A DNA stretch of 64,000 nt from Cesiribacter sp964504565 (GTDB taxonomy: Bacteria > Bacteroidota > Bacteroidia > Cytophagales > Cyclobacteriaceae). How positions within the stretch are numbered: position 1 is the first letter of the stretch; each line of letters starts with the position of its first letter. Location of the stretch: positions 136,257-200,256 of the forward strand of contig CAZDEY010000009.1 in NCBI GenBank assembly GCA_964504565.1, in the 5' to 3' direction. Below, piece after piece: positions 49,723 to 57,811 of the stretch. The position numbers and the translations under genes are program-made. The notes under the pieces are model-generated. The model saw nothing but the letters and a program-made list of their open reading frames with translations. It made no database searches and had not been told where the DNA came from.

Positions 49723-49908
49723 TTATTTTGCACCACCAGCGGATCCTGTTTCGTACATGCGCTTACCATATTCATACATAGCATCATTCATTGCTTCATA
49801 TGCATAACCAGCGCCATAAATCATCCATTCAAATGGTGTATAACCACCATTTAGACCCTCTAGCTCAGCAATGCTTAACTCGGCCAATTCTATTTGATTA
49901 GTATCCAT
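49723..49908 (-). CDS. Double-glycine leader precursor peptide 2 (bacteriocin-like)
   Basis: 61 residues. A 22-residue acidic leader ends in LSIAELEGLNGG (residues 11-22), the classic substrate motif of C39 peptidase exporters (hydrophobic at -12, -7 and -4, Glu at -8, Gly-Gly at -2/-1). The predicted 39-residue product starts YTPFEWMIYGAGYAYEAMND and ends YETGSAGGAK; it is Tyr- and Gly-rich with a net charge near neutral or negative. No Cys, so no lanthionine or disulfide. Lies 31 bp downstream of precursor 1. Activity (toxin, signal) is unknown. Confidence 0.75.
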   Translation of the reverse strand: MDTNQIELAELSIAELEGLNGGYTPFEWMIYGAGYAYEAMNDAMYEYGKRMYETGSAGGAK

Positions 49909-49939
49909 TTTTCAATTTTTATTAATAAATAGTAAGTAA

Positions 49940-50122
49940 TTAGTTATTATTGTACGCATCACGTCCTGCATTCCAAGCATCAACCATGTCGTCAGTATCT
50001 GTGGTCATCGCAGCTCCAACAACGGCTCCTAGTAGAAATAAAGCTACTCCTACCCAACCACCATCAACCTCAGTCATCTCGGTTGTGTTTAGTTCTTGAA
50101 CATCTAATTCTTGTAAATTCAT
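49940..50122 (-). CDS. Double-glycine leader precursor peptide 1 (bacteriocin-like)
   Basis: 60 residues. Leader of 22 ending in LNTTEMTEVDGG (residues 11-22). The predicted 38-residue product begins WVGVALFLLGAVVGAAMTT, a membrane-like helix with a GxxxG motif (GAVVG), and ends in an acidic, Asn-rich tail (DTDDMVDAWNAGRDAYNNN). Hydrophobic Gly-rich cores with GxxxG are typical of class IIb two-peptide bacteriocins. No Cys. It lies 141 bp downstream of the exporter gene, with two small hairpins between. Confidence 0.75.
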   Translation of the reverse strand: MNLQELDVQELNTTEMTEVDGGWVGVALFLLGAVVGAAMTTDTDDMVDAWNAGRDAYNNN

Positions 50123-50163
50123 CTTGATTAAGAATATATATTTTTAAGCCTACTCTCAAATCG

Positions 50164-50261
50164 GTTTTCGGCTAACCCGAAACTAAAAGCTCAAGACCGG
50201 TCAATTGGGCTTTAGTTCAGCAGTAAATTTCGCCCGCCTCACTCTAAAAACTCTGGAGTGA
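50164..50261 (-). promoter_or_regulatory. Hairpins between exporter and precursor genes
   Basis: Two small inverted repeats: TCACTC / GAGTGA (50239-50244, 50256-50261) just after the exporter stop codon, and TTTCGG / CCGAAA (50166-50171, 50177-50182) 42 nt before precursor 1. Neither has a good U-tract. They could be RNA-processing sites or partial terminators that set separate levels for exporter and peptides. Confidence 0.3.
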
Positions 50262-50263
50262 TG

Positions 50264-52432
50264 TTAAGAAATTAAACTTTTTTCGCCGGGCATTTGTTGG
50301 GCCCAGAAGTTGTAGTACTTCCCCTCCCTCTGCATAAGCGCGGTATGACTGCCTTCTTCTACCAGCTCACCTTTTTCCAGCACACATATTTTGTCGGCGC
50401 GCATTACGGTGCTAAGGCGGTGGGCAATTACTATAATGGTTTTGCCCTGCTGCTGCAAATGCGCAATAGTGCGCTGAATATGGTTCTCCGAGGCGGAATC
50501 CAGCGCCGAGGTGGCCTCGTCTAGGATCAGGATTTCGGGTTGGCGGTACAGGGCGCGGGCAATAGCCAGTTTTTGCCGCTGCCCGCCGGAAAGGCTGGCA
50601 CCCCGCTCGCCCAATTGGGTAGCCAGGCCACTAGGCAAACCTTCTATAAATTCTATCATGCCCAGGGCTTTGCATAGGGCTACTATGCGTTGCAGGTCGG
50701 GCTCGTACTCGCCTACCGCAATGTTCTCAATTACGGTACCGTCAAACAAATGAATATCCTGCGGTACTACGCCCACCAACCGCCGCAGCGAGCTTTCTTC
50801 AATATGGCTGATATTTAAATCGCCAATTTTCACCGCTCCACCATTAACCGGGTAAATTTTCTGCAAAAGCGAAATTAGAGTAGTTTTGCCGGAGCCGCTT
50901 TCGCCAACTATAGCCGTAAATTCACCCTGCAGGATGCTAAGGTTCAGGTTCTTGAATACCTCTTTGCGGCTGCCGTAGCGGAAGCTCACCCCTTCTAAAT
51001 GAATATCGCCCAGCATTTCGCGGGTAAGCGGCACCTTGCCTTCAGTTTTTTCGCGCTCCAGATCAATCAATTCAAATAAGCGGTCGGCGGCAATTAGCGC
51101 ATCCTGTACGGTTTTGTTCATCCCAATCAGGCTGGAAACCGGCCCGGTTAAGTAGCCAATTAGGGCGTAAAACGAGAGCAGCTCGCCGGGCGTTATTTCC
51201 CGGTCAATTACAAAGTAGGAACCTACCCACAGGAGAATAATGGTAAACAGGCGCGAAACCAACTCGGTAGCGTTGCCGGAAAAGATACTATTTCGCCCGG
51301 AAGTGTATATGGTATCCAGTAGCTTTACAAAGCGGGTTTCGGTTTTGAGGCCGGCATGCCCTTCCAGCCCAAAGCGTTTAATGGTAGCCATAGCCCCTAC
51401 TGATTCTACCAAGTGCGATTCCAGATCGGCCGCTTTCTCCATAATGCCCCGCTGGGTTTGGCGATTAACCCGGTTAGTAATCCAGTAAATAAGGCTATAC
51501 AACGGAATAACCAAGAGCATAATCAGAGCCAGTTTCCAGTGGTATAGGCTCATGAGTCCGAAGGAAAAAAGGACCACCAGTACATTTACCAGTACGGAAA
51601 TAGATACATCGTTAATAAAGGCTCTGATTTTTACCGCATCGTTTATACGCGAAATAATTTCGCCCACCCGCATAGTATCGAAGAACGATTGGGGTAAGCG
51701 CATTAGGTGTTTGTAATACCCCAGTATCAGGCGGGCATCTATTAACTGCCCCGACTTAAGCGTGAGTATTGATTTACTACTGCCCAAAAATATCTGAAAG
51801 GCCAGAATAATCAGCATCAGTATACTGAGCAAATTCAGCAGGTTTTCGTTACCGGAAACCAACACGTGGTCTACAATTTTCTGCACGTAAATAGAAACCG
51901 AGAGGCCTAATATTGTATACAATACCGCCCCAACAGATGCCTGAATAAGGGTGCTGCGGTGGGGTTTCATTAGGTAAAAAAACCGGCGAAGAACGGGGAT
52001 ACGCTCGTTCTTTTGCTCGAATTGTTCCGAGGGTGCCAGTAGCACTAGCACCCCCGTCCACTGCTCTTTGAACTTCTCCAGGCTGAGCTTGTGGTAGCGG
52101 CCATCAGCCGGATCCATAATCTGCACCCATTGGTCGGTTACCTTATATAGCACTACAAAGTGGTGGAGCGTTTTATTTACGATAACGTGGGCAATCGCCG
52201 GTTTCGGTATTTTAGACAAGCTGCCTATTTCGCCCTTTACCCCCTTGGCGGTAAAGCCTAATTTCTCGGCCGCATTTAGCATGCCAAGTATGTTAGTGCC
52301 CTTTTGGTCGGTGGTAGCGTACTGCCTTATTTTAGAAATAGGCACCCGCGATTTATAATAGGCTAAAACCGAAGCCAAGCAGGCCGCCCCGCAGTCCGTA
52401 ATATCGTGCTGCTTAATCTTAGTTCTGCGCAT
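50264..52432 (-). CDS. Peptidase-containing ABC exporter (C39 peptidase, PCAT)
   Basis: 722 residues, inner membrane. N-terminal C39 cysteine peptidase: Gln8, the catalytic Cys14 in HDITDCGAACLASVLAYY, His91 in LHHFVVLY and Asp107 in IMDPADG, all in place. Then six membrane helices (about 160-440) and an ABC ATPase with GESGSGKTTLIS, signature SLSGGQRQKLAIARAL, Walker B ILILDEATSALD and H-loop VIAHRLST. It should cut double-glycine leaders and export the cores. Downstream of its HlyD partner by 13 bp and upstream of two matching precursors, so the substrates are very likely these. Confidence 0.93.
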   Translation of the reverse strand: MRRTKIKQHDITDCGAACLASVLAYYKSRVPISKIRQYATTDQKGTNILGMLNAAEKLGFTAKGVKGEIGSLSKIPKPAIAHVIVNKTLHHFVVLYKVTDQWVQIMDPADGRYHKLSLEKFKEQWTGVLVLLAPSEQFEQKNERIPVLRRFFYLMKPHRSTLIQASVGAVLYTILGLSVSIYVQKIVDHVLVSGNENLLNLLSILMLIILAFQIFLGSSKSILTLKSGQLIDARLILGYYKHLMRLPQSFFDTMRVGEIISRINDAVKIRAFINDVSISVLVNVLVVLFSFGLMSLYHWKLALIMLLVIPLYSLIYWITNRVNRQTQRGIMEKAADLESHLVESVGAMATIKRFGLEGHAGLKTETRFVKLLDTIYTSGRNSIFSGNATELVSRLFTIILLWVGSYFVIDREITPGELLSFYALIGYLTGPVSSLIGMNKTVQDALIAADRLFELIDLEREKTEGKVPLTREMLGDIHLEGVSFRYGSRKEVFKNLNLSILQGEFTAIVGESGSGKTTLISLLQKIYPVNGGAVKIGDLNISHIEESSLRRLVGVVPQDIHLFDGTVIENIAVGEYEPDLQRIVALCKALGMIEFIEGLPSGLATQLGERGASLSGGQRQKLAIARALYRQPEILILDEATSALDSASENHIQRTIAHLQQQGKTIIVIAHRLSTVMRADKICVLEKGELVEEGSHTALMQREGKYYNFWAQQMPGEKSLIS

Positions 52433-52445
52433 AACTGGTTAGGGT

Positions 52446-53600
52446 TTATAGTGAAGGATTTAGCCAATCGTCGGCTTGGTCGTATAACAGGTTGAAGAGG
52501 CTCCGCTCCTTTAACTGGAAATCTACCTGGCACGTCATGCCTTTCTTAATAGTACCGGCTATGCCCTCCTGCATTTTCAGCTTAGTAGCAGCCAGTGAGC
52601 AGTTTACCAGAAATACCGGTTGGTTATCTACTAACTGAATGTCCTTGCCAATTTCAATAACTTTACCAGCTACCGTTCCCCATTGGTTATAATTGAACGC
52701 ATCCACCCGAATATTTACCGGCATACCGGGGTATAGGTAACCTACATCTTTAGGATTTATAAAGCACTGTACCAGCGTGGTAGTATCCGGCGATATTTGG
52801 GCTAGTGTTTGATTAGCCACTACAAAACTGTTAGGCTGAAGTGCCGCTAAGTTACTAACCGAGCCGGTGAGGGGGCTTGTAATCACCCCCTCTTTGCTTT
52901 TGGTTTCAAGCTCCTGTAATTCATAAGTTAGCCGCTCAGCCTGCTGCCGGTAATCAAATAGCTGTAACTGCCACTGTTCTAGCTGGCTGCTTACCATGGT
53001 TTTAAAGGCAGCCGTAGCTTGATCTAGTTTGTAATTAGCCTCTTCAAATTCTGCTTTAGCTATTACGCCCGTTTCATGCAGGCCTTTAGCCCGATCGAAC
53101 ACTTTTTTGGCGGCGATGTAGTCACTATTATACTTATTAACTTTTTGCTTGAATAATGCATAACTGTCATAAAGCTTGGGCGTGCGTAGGTTTTGTACCG
53201 GCAAAAATGCTGATTGTTCAATGGTTCTCACTAATTGTTGCAAATCATCAATTAGTTGCTGTTGGTCAGCTTGTTCCTTCTCCAAGCGGGCTTCTTGCTC
53301 GGCCCACTGCGGAGAAGATATAATAAACAGCTCGTCTCCTTGTTGTATATCCTGATTTAGCTTGACGAATAATGTTTGGATATACCCGTTTAGCGGAGCT
53401 TTAACTTCCACATTCTCTACCGCCGGGCGTACTATTCCAGCCTGGTTAATCTGCACCGGAACATGAATAAAAGGTAAGGCGCTTAGAGCTAATATTACCG
53501 CTATTAAGGCTGCTACGTAAACTACCGGAAATTTGTGTGAGTGCCGAACAATTACCTGCTCATGCGAGAACTCGGCAATTTCAGATGGAAATAATTGCAT
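52446..53600 (-). CDS. HlyD-family membrane fusion protein
   Basis: 384 residues. One N-terminal membrane helix (FPVVYVAALIAVILALSALP near 24-43), a biotinyl-lipoyl half (VEVKAPLNGYIQTLFVKLNQ near 65-84), a long coiled coil with VFDRAKGLHETGVIAKAEFE near 166-185, then the second lipoyl half (GVITSPLTGSVSNLAALQPN near 238-257) and a beta-barrel. It should bridge the ABC exporter to an outer-membrane channel, which is not encoded here. Starts 2 bp after the helix-turn-helix gene stop. Confidence 0.9.
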   Translation of the reverse strand: MQLFPSEIAEFSHEQVIVRHSHKFPVVYVAALIAVILALSALPFIHVPVQINQAGIVRPAVENVEVKAPLNGYIQTLFVKLNQDIQQGDELFIISSPQWAEQEARLEKEQADQQQLIDDLQQLVRTIEQSAFLPVQNLRTPKLYDSYALFKQKVNKYNSDYIAAKKVFDRAKGLHETGVIAKAEFEEANYKLDQATAAFKTMVSSQLEQWQLQLFDYRQQAERLTYELQELETKSKEGVITSPLTGSVSNLAALQPNSFVVANQTLAQISPDTTTLVQCFINPKDVGYLYPGMPVNIRVDAFNYNQWGTVAGKVIEIGKDIQLVDNQPVFLVNCSLAATKLKMQEGIAGTIKKGMTCQVDFQLKERSLFNLLYDQADDWLNPSL

Positions 53601-53602
53601 AC

Positions 53603-53911
53603 TTATGCGGCTTTAAACAGGTAGAGCTTAACATCATCCGAAGAATAGCCTCCTAACAAGCTCTTCTCTTCTTGTGTACTAAGGGGAACGAAACCAAAGT
53701 TAAAAGTACCTTCCAAATCATACACGTAGCTACGGCGGTTATTGCAGTAGCGAATGGGAGCATCCAGGCTTTTCATCAAGTTGATGTGGTTATAAACGGT
53801 ACTTTCCGACACGTTTAGCCTGTTCGCCAACTCTTTAGGCGTACCAGTAGCTTTTCTTTTTACGAGACTGTCAATATATTTCAAAACTTCAGCAAACTTA
53901 TAAACAGACAT
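53603..53911 (-). CDS. Helix-turn-helix protein with a double-glycine-leader-like C-terminus
   Basis: 102 residues. Residues about 5-70 form a winged-helix DNA-binding domain of the HTH_11/DeoR type: VLKYIDSLVKRKATGTPKEL, then ANRLNVSESTVYNHINLM (recognition helix) and a wing with IRYCNNRRSYVYD. The C-terminus reads PLSTQEEKSLLGG at residues 76-88, which matches the leader motif of the two precursors, followed by YSSDDVKLYLFKAA. First gene of the cassette and likely its regulator. Whether the tail is a peptidase substrate, a decoy or chance is open. Confidence 0.75.
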   Translation of the reverse strand: MSVYKFAEVLKYIDSLVKRKATGTPKELANRLNVSESTVYNHINLMKSLDAPIRYCNNRRSYVYDLEGTFNFGFVPLSTQEEKSLLGGYSSDDVKLYLFKAA

Positions 53912-54292
53912 ATTATGAGTATTAATTGGTTAATTGAACTCTAAATCTAAGGCCTGGATCTTTATAATAAAACATTAAAACATAAAATTATTTAATTAAA
54001 TTTATTTGTTAAAACATCGTTTAATGTTTGGTACATGCTATATTTATATTGTTAAACACTTTACAGAATTGAATACATAGTCGATTCGTAGCACCATTTC
54101 ACAGTCCTGCTATAACTTTAACTTCCTCAAAAAAACTAAACAAACGCACTGAAAAGACCTCTCTGTTGGTTATAACCATTTTAAAATTAAAGTTTAGCCA
54201 TTAATTTTTGAGTGCTATTCCCGCCAAATTGTACTTTATTTAATATATTAAGGCCGTACTGAGTTTTAGACCAACCAAAAGTTTATTTAATA
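53912..54292. other. AT-rich divergent control region
   Basis: 381 bp between the peptide cassette (minus) and the metalloprotease (plus). No gene. Contains the AAAACAT repeats described separately. No clear TAnnTTTG box was found for either direction. Confidence 0.4.
53969..54029. promoter_or_regulatory. Candidate operator repeats of the peptide cassette
   Basis: Three direct copies of AAAACAT (53969-53975, 53977-53983, 54011-54017); the last forms a palindrome AAACAT-CGTTTA-ATGTTT (54012-54029). They lie 58-118 bp upstream of the helix-turn-helix gene, as expected for autoregulation. The region is AT-rich, so chance is possible. Confidence 0.35.
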
Positions 54293-56767
54293 GTGAAGAG
54301 GAACCAAATATTAGTATTAGCCTGCTTGGCCTCCTTTAGCCTGGCGGGTTGCGCTACGCAGAAGGCGCCCCCCACTGCCGCCACCGAAAGCCCTAAAAAA
54401 GACGAAAAGCTTAAACCTTACAACAAGGTAATTACCGCCGAAGCCCAAACCGACCAAGGCCTGTTTTACAGCCACCGGGTAGAGGGCAAGCACTACCTGG
54501 AAATACCCGACAGCCTGCTGAACAAGGAAATTCTGCTGGTAAGCCGCATTGCCGGCCTGCCCCAAAACATGAGCTTTGGCGGGGCTGGTATGAAAGCCCG
54601 CAGCCAACAGGTAATCCGCTTCGAGAAGGTGGGCGACCGCCTGATGATGCGCCACGTTAGCTTCCAGAGCGTGGCCGGACCCGACCAGCCTATTTACGAG
54701 TCGGTACGCAACAATAACTTTGAGCCGGTAGTGCAGGCCTTCGACATTAAAACCATGTCGGCCGATTCCGGCAGCTACGTTATTCAGGTCGATGAGTTCT
54801 TTTCTACCGATATTCCGCTCATTAGCGGCCTCAGTTCCGACCAACGCGAACGCTTTAAGGTAAAGGGTCTGGATAAAGACCGCAGCTTCGTAGAAAAAAT
54901 TAGCGCCTACCCCGAAAACGTAGAGGTTCGGCATATACTTACCTATAATTCATCTAACCCGCCCGACGACCAGGAAACCGGTACTATTTCGCTGGCTATG
55001 AACCAGTCTATGATTTTGCTGCCGGCCGAGCCAATGCGCCCCCGCCTGGCCGACCCGCGCGTTGGCTTCTTCAGCATTGAGCAGTACGACTATGGTACCG
55101 ACCGCCAGAAAGCCTTTCAGCGCGAGTACATTACTAAATGGAAGTTGGTACCTAAAGATAAGGAGGCATACTTCCGGGGCGAATTGGTAGAACCCGAGCA
55201 ACCCATAGTGTACTACATCGATCCGGCCACGCCCGAAAAGTGGCGCCGCTACATTAAGCAAGGTATTGAAGATTGGCAAATAGCATTTGAAGAAGCCGGT
55301 TTCAAGAACGCTATCATTGCTAAAGACCCGCCTACGGCCGAAGAGGCCCCCGATTTTACTCCGGAAAATGTAAAGTACAGCACCGTTCGCTACATAACCA
55401 ACCCCATACAAAACGCCCAGGGCCCCCACGTACACGACCCCCGCACCGGCCAGATTCTGGAGAGCGATATTCTTTGGTACCACAATGTTATGAACCTGCT
55501 ACGCAACTGGTTCTACGTGCAAACGGCGGCCGTAAACCCCGAGGCGCGCACCAGTCAGTTTAAAGACGAAACCATGGGCGAACTAATCCGCTTTGTATCG
55601 GCGCACGAGGTAGGTCATACGCTGGGTTTTCCGCATAACTGGGGCAGCAGCTTTGCCTATTCGGTAGATTCCCTGCGCTCGCGCACCTTCACCGATAACC
55701 ACGGCACCGCCCCCTCCATTATGGACTACGCCCGCTTCAACTATATTGCCCAGCCCGAAGACAACATTCAGAACCTGTACCCGCGCATTGGCGAGTACGA
55801 TAAATGGGCTACCAAGTGGGGTTATACCTACTTTCCAGAAGATATGACGCCGGAGCAAATAAAGGAGCAACTGAACGCTTGGGTGAAAGAAAAAGCCGCC
55901 GATCCGGCCTTCTTTTACGGCCGCCAGACCGGCTCTAAAATTGACCCCCGGGCGCAAAACGAAGACCTGGGTAACGATGCTGTACGGGCCAGTGAGTACG
56001 GCTTAGCCAATTTAAAGCGTATACTGCCTAACTTAGGCGAGTGGCTGTACGAAGAAGGCGAAACCTACCAGGAGCTGGAAGAACTGTACGGCCAGGTGGT
56101 AGGCCAGTGGAACCGCTACCTGGGTCACGTTACCTCGAACATCGGCGGCATATACGTTACGCCCAAAACCTTCGATCAGGAAGGCAGCATCTACCAGCCC
56201 GTGCCCGAAGCGGTGCAGCGTAAGGCAGTTAACTTTTTGCTGGCGGAAGGCTTTAGCACCCCGGACTGGATCATTAACAGCGACATTATTACCCGTATTG
56301 AGCCTACCGGCGTAACCGAGCGCATTCGTAGTCTGCAGGAAAATTTGCTGGAAAATGTACTGAATACCCAGCGCATTGCCCGCATGCTGGAGGCCGAAGC
56401 AGTTGAAAGCGGCAACGTGTATACCTATCTGGAACTGATGGACGACCTGCGCAGCGGCATCTGGCGCGAGGTGTACCGCACCGCTACCACCGACCCCTAC
56501 CGCCGCAACCTGCAGCGCGCCTACCTGGACCATATGAACCACCTGCTGAACGAGGCCAAGGATGTAAGCAGCAGCGGCAGCAGCTATAACCCCCAAACCG
56601 AGGTCAGCATTAGCCAGTCGGATATACGGCCCGTGGTGCGCGAGCAATTGCTTAGCCTGCAGCGCGACATCCGTAACCACCTCAGCCGCTTCGGCGACCG
56701 CACCACCCGCATCCACTACCAGGATGTGCTGGAACGGATCGACGATATCCTAAATCCGGAGAGTTAG
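54293..56767 (+). CDS. Zinc-dependent metalloprotease lipoprotein (DUF5117/DUF4953 type)
   Basis: 824 residues. Lipobox SFSLAGCATQ (Cys near 19) directs it to the envelope. The domain order fits DUF5118-DUF5117-DUF4953: YSHRVEGKHYLEIPDSLLNK near 60-79, YYIDPATPEKWRRYIKQGIE near 305-324, and the metzincin-like zinc site HEVGHTLGFPHNWG near 436-449, followed by APSIMDYARFNY (Met-turn-like). It probably degrades extracellular or periplasmic proteins. GTG start at 54293. Higher GC than its surroundings, like other long exported proteins here. Single gene with a terminator. Confidence 0.9.
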   Translation: MKRNQILVLACLASFSLAGCATQKAPPTAATESPKKDEKLKPYNKVITAEAQTDQGLFYSHRVEGKHYLEIPDSLLNKEILLVSRIAGLPQNMSFGGAGMKARSQQVIRFEKVGDRLMMRHVSFQSVAGPDQPIYESVRNNNFEPVVQAFDIKTMSADSGSYVIQVDEFFSTDIPLISGLSSDQRERFKVKGLDKDRSFVEKISAYPENVEVRHILTYNSSNPPDDQETGTISLAMNQSMILLPAEPMRPRLADPRVGFFSIEQYDYGTDRQKAFQREYITKWKLVPKDKEAYFRGELVEPEQPIVYYIDPATPEKWRRYIKQGIEDWQIAFEEAGFKNAIIAKDPPTAEEAPDFTPENVKYSTVRYITNPIQNAQGPHVHDPRTGQILESDILWYHNVMNLLRNWFYVQTAAVNPEARTSQFKDETMGELIRFVSAHEVGHTLGFPHNWGSSFAYSVDSLRSRTFTDNHGTAPSIMDYARFNYIAQPEDNIQNLYPRIGEYDKWATKWGYTYFPEDMTPEQIKEQLNAWVKEKAADPAFFYGRQTGSKIDPRAQNEDLGNDAVRASEYGLANLKRILPNLGEWLYEEGETYQELEELYGQVVGQWNRYLGHVTSNIGGIYVTPKTFDQEGSIYQPVPEAVQRKAVNFLLAEGFSTPDWIINSDIITRIEPTGVTERIRSLQENLLENVLNTQRIARMLEAEAVESGNVYTYLELMDDLRSGIWREVYRTATTDPYRRNLQRAYLDHMNHLLNEAKDVSSSGSSYNPQTEVSISQSDIRPVVREQLLSLQRDIRNHLSRFGDRTTRIHYQDVLERIDDILNPES

Positions 56768-56788
56768 GCTGGACTGGATTGGTAAATG

Positions 56789-56823
56789 AAAAGCGCGAGT
56801 GACCAGGGTTGCTCGCGCTTTTT
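56789..56823. terminator. Bidirectional terminator, metalloprotease / CPBP gene
   Basis: 11-bp stem AAAAGCGCGAG / CTCGCGCTTTT (56789-56799, 56812-56822), 12-nt loop, T5 on the plus side and A4 on the other. Confidence 0.85.
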
Positions 56824-56826
56824 AGA

Positions 56827-57306
56827 TTATAACCAACCCAACAGTTCAATTAGTACAAACCCAATAAGATTGTAGATGGCGTGTATAGCAGCCGTACACC
56901 AATAGGCTGGCAGGTGAACTAATTTAGCTTTATAATAACCTAGCGCCAATAATAGCCCACCAAAAGTAGTTGCCAACACATAAATAGGGTTGTAAGTATG
57001 AAGCGCGCCAAATGCTACTGCACTTAGTATTAAAATAAAGGCTACCGGAATACGACCGTAAAGTAATTTAAATGGGATGTACTGAACTAGAGTTTCTATG
57101 CTTGGGGCAAGCAGAACTACCAGAAAAAATTTTGACGGTAAGGAAAATTCATTTTGAGAGTCGGTATTTTCTCCCATACTAATTCCAACTATGTTACCAA
57201 TAACATTAAATATGATAACTAGAAGTATCTTCAATATAATTATAACAACTGCTATTTTATAAAAGGACAGCCTTAGAAACCAGGTTTTTAAGCCAACTCC
57301 ATTCAT
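56827..57306 (-). CDS. CPBP-family intramembrane protease-like protein
   Basis: 159 residues with about five helices. CPBP (CAAX protease/bacteriocin-processing) motifs: APSIETLVQYIPF near 87-99 (SIET in place of EExxxR, so the usual double Glu is reduced), FGALHTY near 116-122 (FxxxH), AIHAIYNLIG near 141-150 (HxxxN). Activity may be reduced. The ATG at 57306 is preferred; an in-frame TTG at 57321 is part of a TTATTTTG box (57326-57319). It lies 2.9 kb from the peptide cassette; a role in immunity is possible but the distance and orientation argue against it. Confidence 0.75.
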   Translation of the reverse strand: MNGVGLKTWFLRLSFYKIAVVIIILKILLVIIFNVIGNIVGISMGENTDSQNEFSLPSKFFLVVLLAPSIETLVQYIPFKLLYGRIPVAFILILSAVAFGALHTYNPIYVLATTFGGLLLALGYYKAKLVHLPAYWCTAAIHAIYNLIGFVLIELLGWL

Positions 57307-57377
57307 TAGCGCATTTATCAAAATAAACCAGCCCCGTTTACAGAAGCTGGTGTCAAAATTAAATTGGCGACTGAATC

Positions 57378-57806
57378 TTACTTCTTTACAAACCTATAGG
57401 TTCGTTTGTATGGACTATCCTGGTCTTTAATAGTCAGAAAGTAATACCCGGCCCTAAGGTCTTTTACGTAAATTTTGTAGTGCGTATCGCTTACCTGCTC
57501 GGCTTTTAAAGCAAACTGGTTACCAATTATATTATTCAACTCAAAATCTACGTTTCTTAAACTGCTATCGGTAAGCTCAATATAGAGGTATTCCGTAGCC
57601 GGATTGGGAAACATCCGGATTTCGCTGCGAGGGTCTATGGCGACATTAGCATTACGACCAAACTCCATAGTACTTTTCAACTGAAAAGAACTGCTTGGTG
57701 GGGTTTGTCCCTGTTGAGGTTGCCTCTGCTGGGCAAACGCTTGCGGACTGCTAATAAATAGCAATACCAAACCTAAAATAAATAAAAGAGTATAGCGCTT
57801 CCCCAT
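57378..57806 (-). CDS. Small exported protein made almost only of a T9SS sorting domain
   Basis: 142 residues. Signal peptide (LLFILGLVLLFISSPQAFA), a Gln/Pro/Ser-rich linker of about 25 residues, then IRMFPNPATEYLYIELTDSS ... IIGNQFAL ... KDLRAGYYFLTIKD ... RTYRFVKK. This is the type A C-terminal sorting domain with no cargo domain in front. Full TTG-N20-TAACTTTG promoter with the ATG 5 nt after the box. Function unknown; it might compete for, or decorate, the secretion or attachment machinery. Confidence 0.7.
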   Translation of the reverse strand: MGKRYTLLFILGLVLLFISSPQAFAQQRQPQQGQTPPSSSFQLKSTMEFGRNANVAIDPRSEIRMFPNPATEYLYIELTDSSLRNVDFELNNIIGNQFALKAEQVSDTHYKIYVKDLRAGYYFLTIKDQDSPYKRTYRFVKK

Positions 57807-57811
57807 AGTAT

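Noticed and set aside
54317..56716. Long open frames (over 170 codons) on the minus strand opposite the metalloprotease gene
   Set aside because: They are shadows of a GC-rich gene with strong codon bias. The plus-strand frame has a lipobox and a conserved zinc site, and the antisense products look like no protein family.
56827..57306. CPBP protein as the immunity gene of the peptide cassette
   Set aside because: It is 2.9 kb from the cassette beyond a terminated metalloprotease gene, and its first motif lacks the usual double Glu. Nothing ties it to the cassette.
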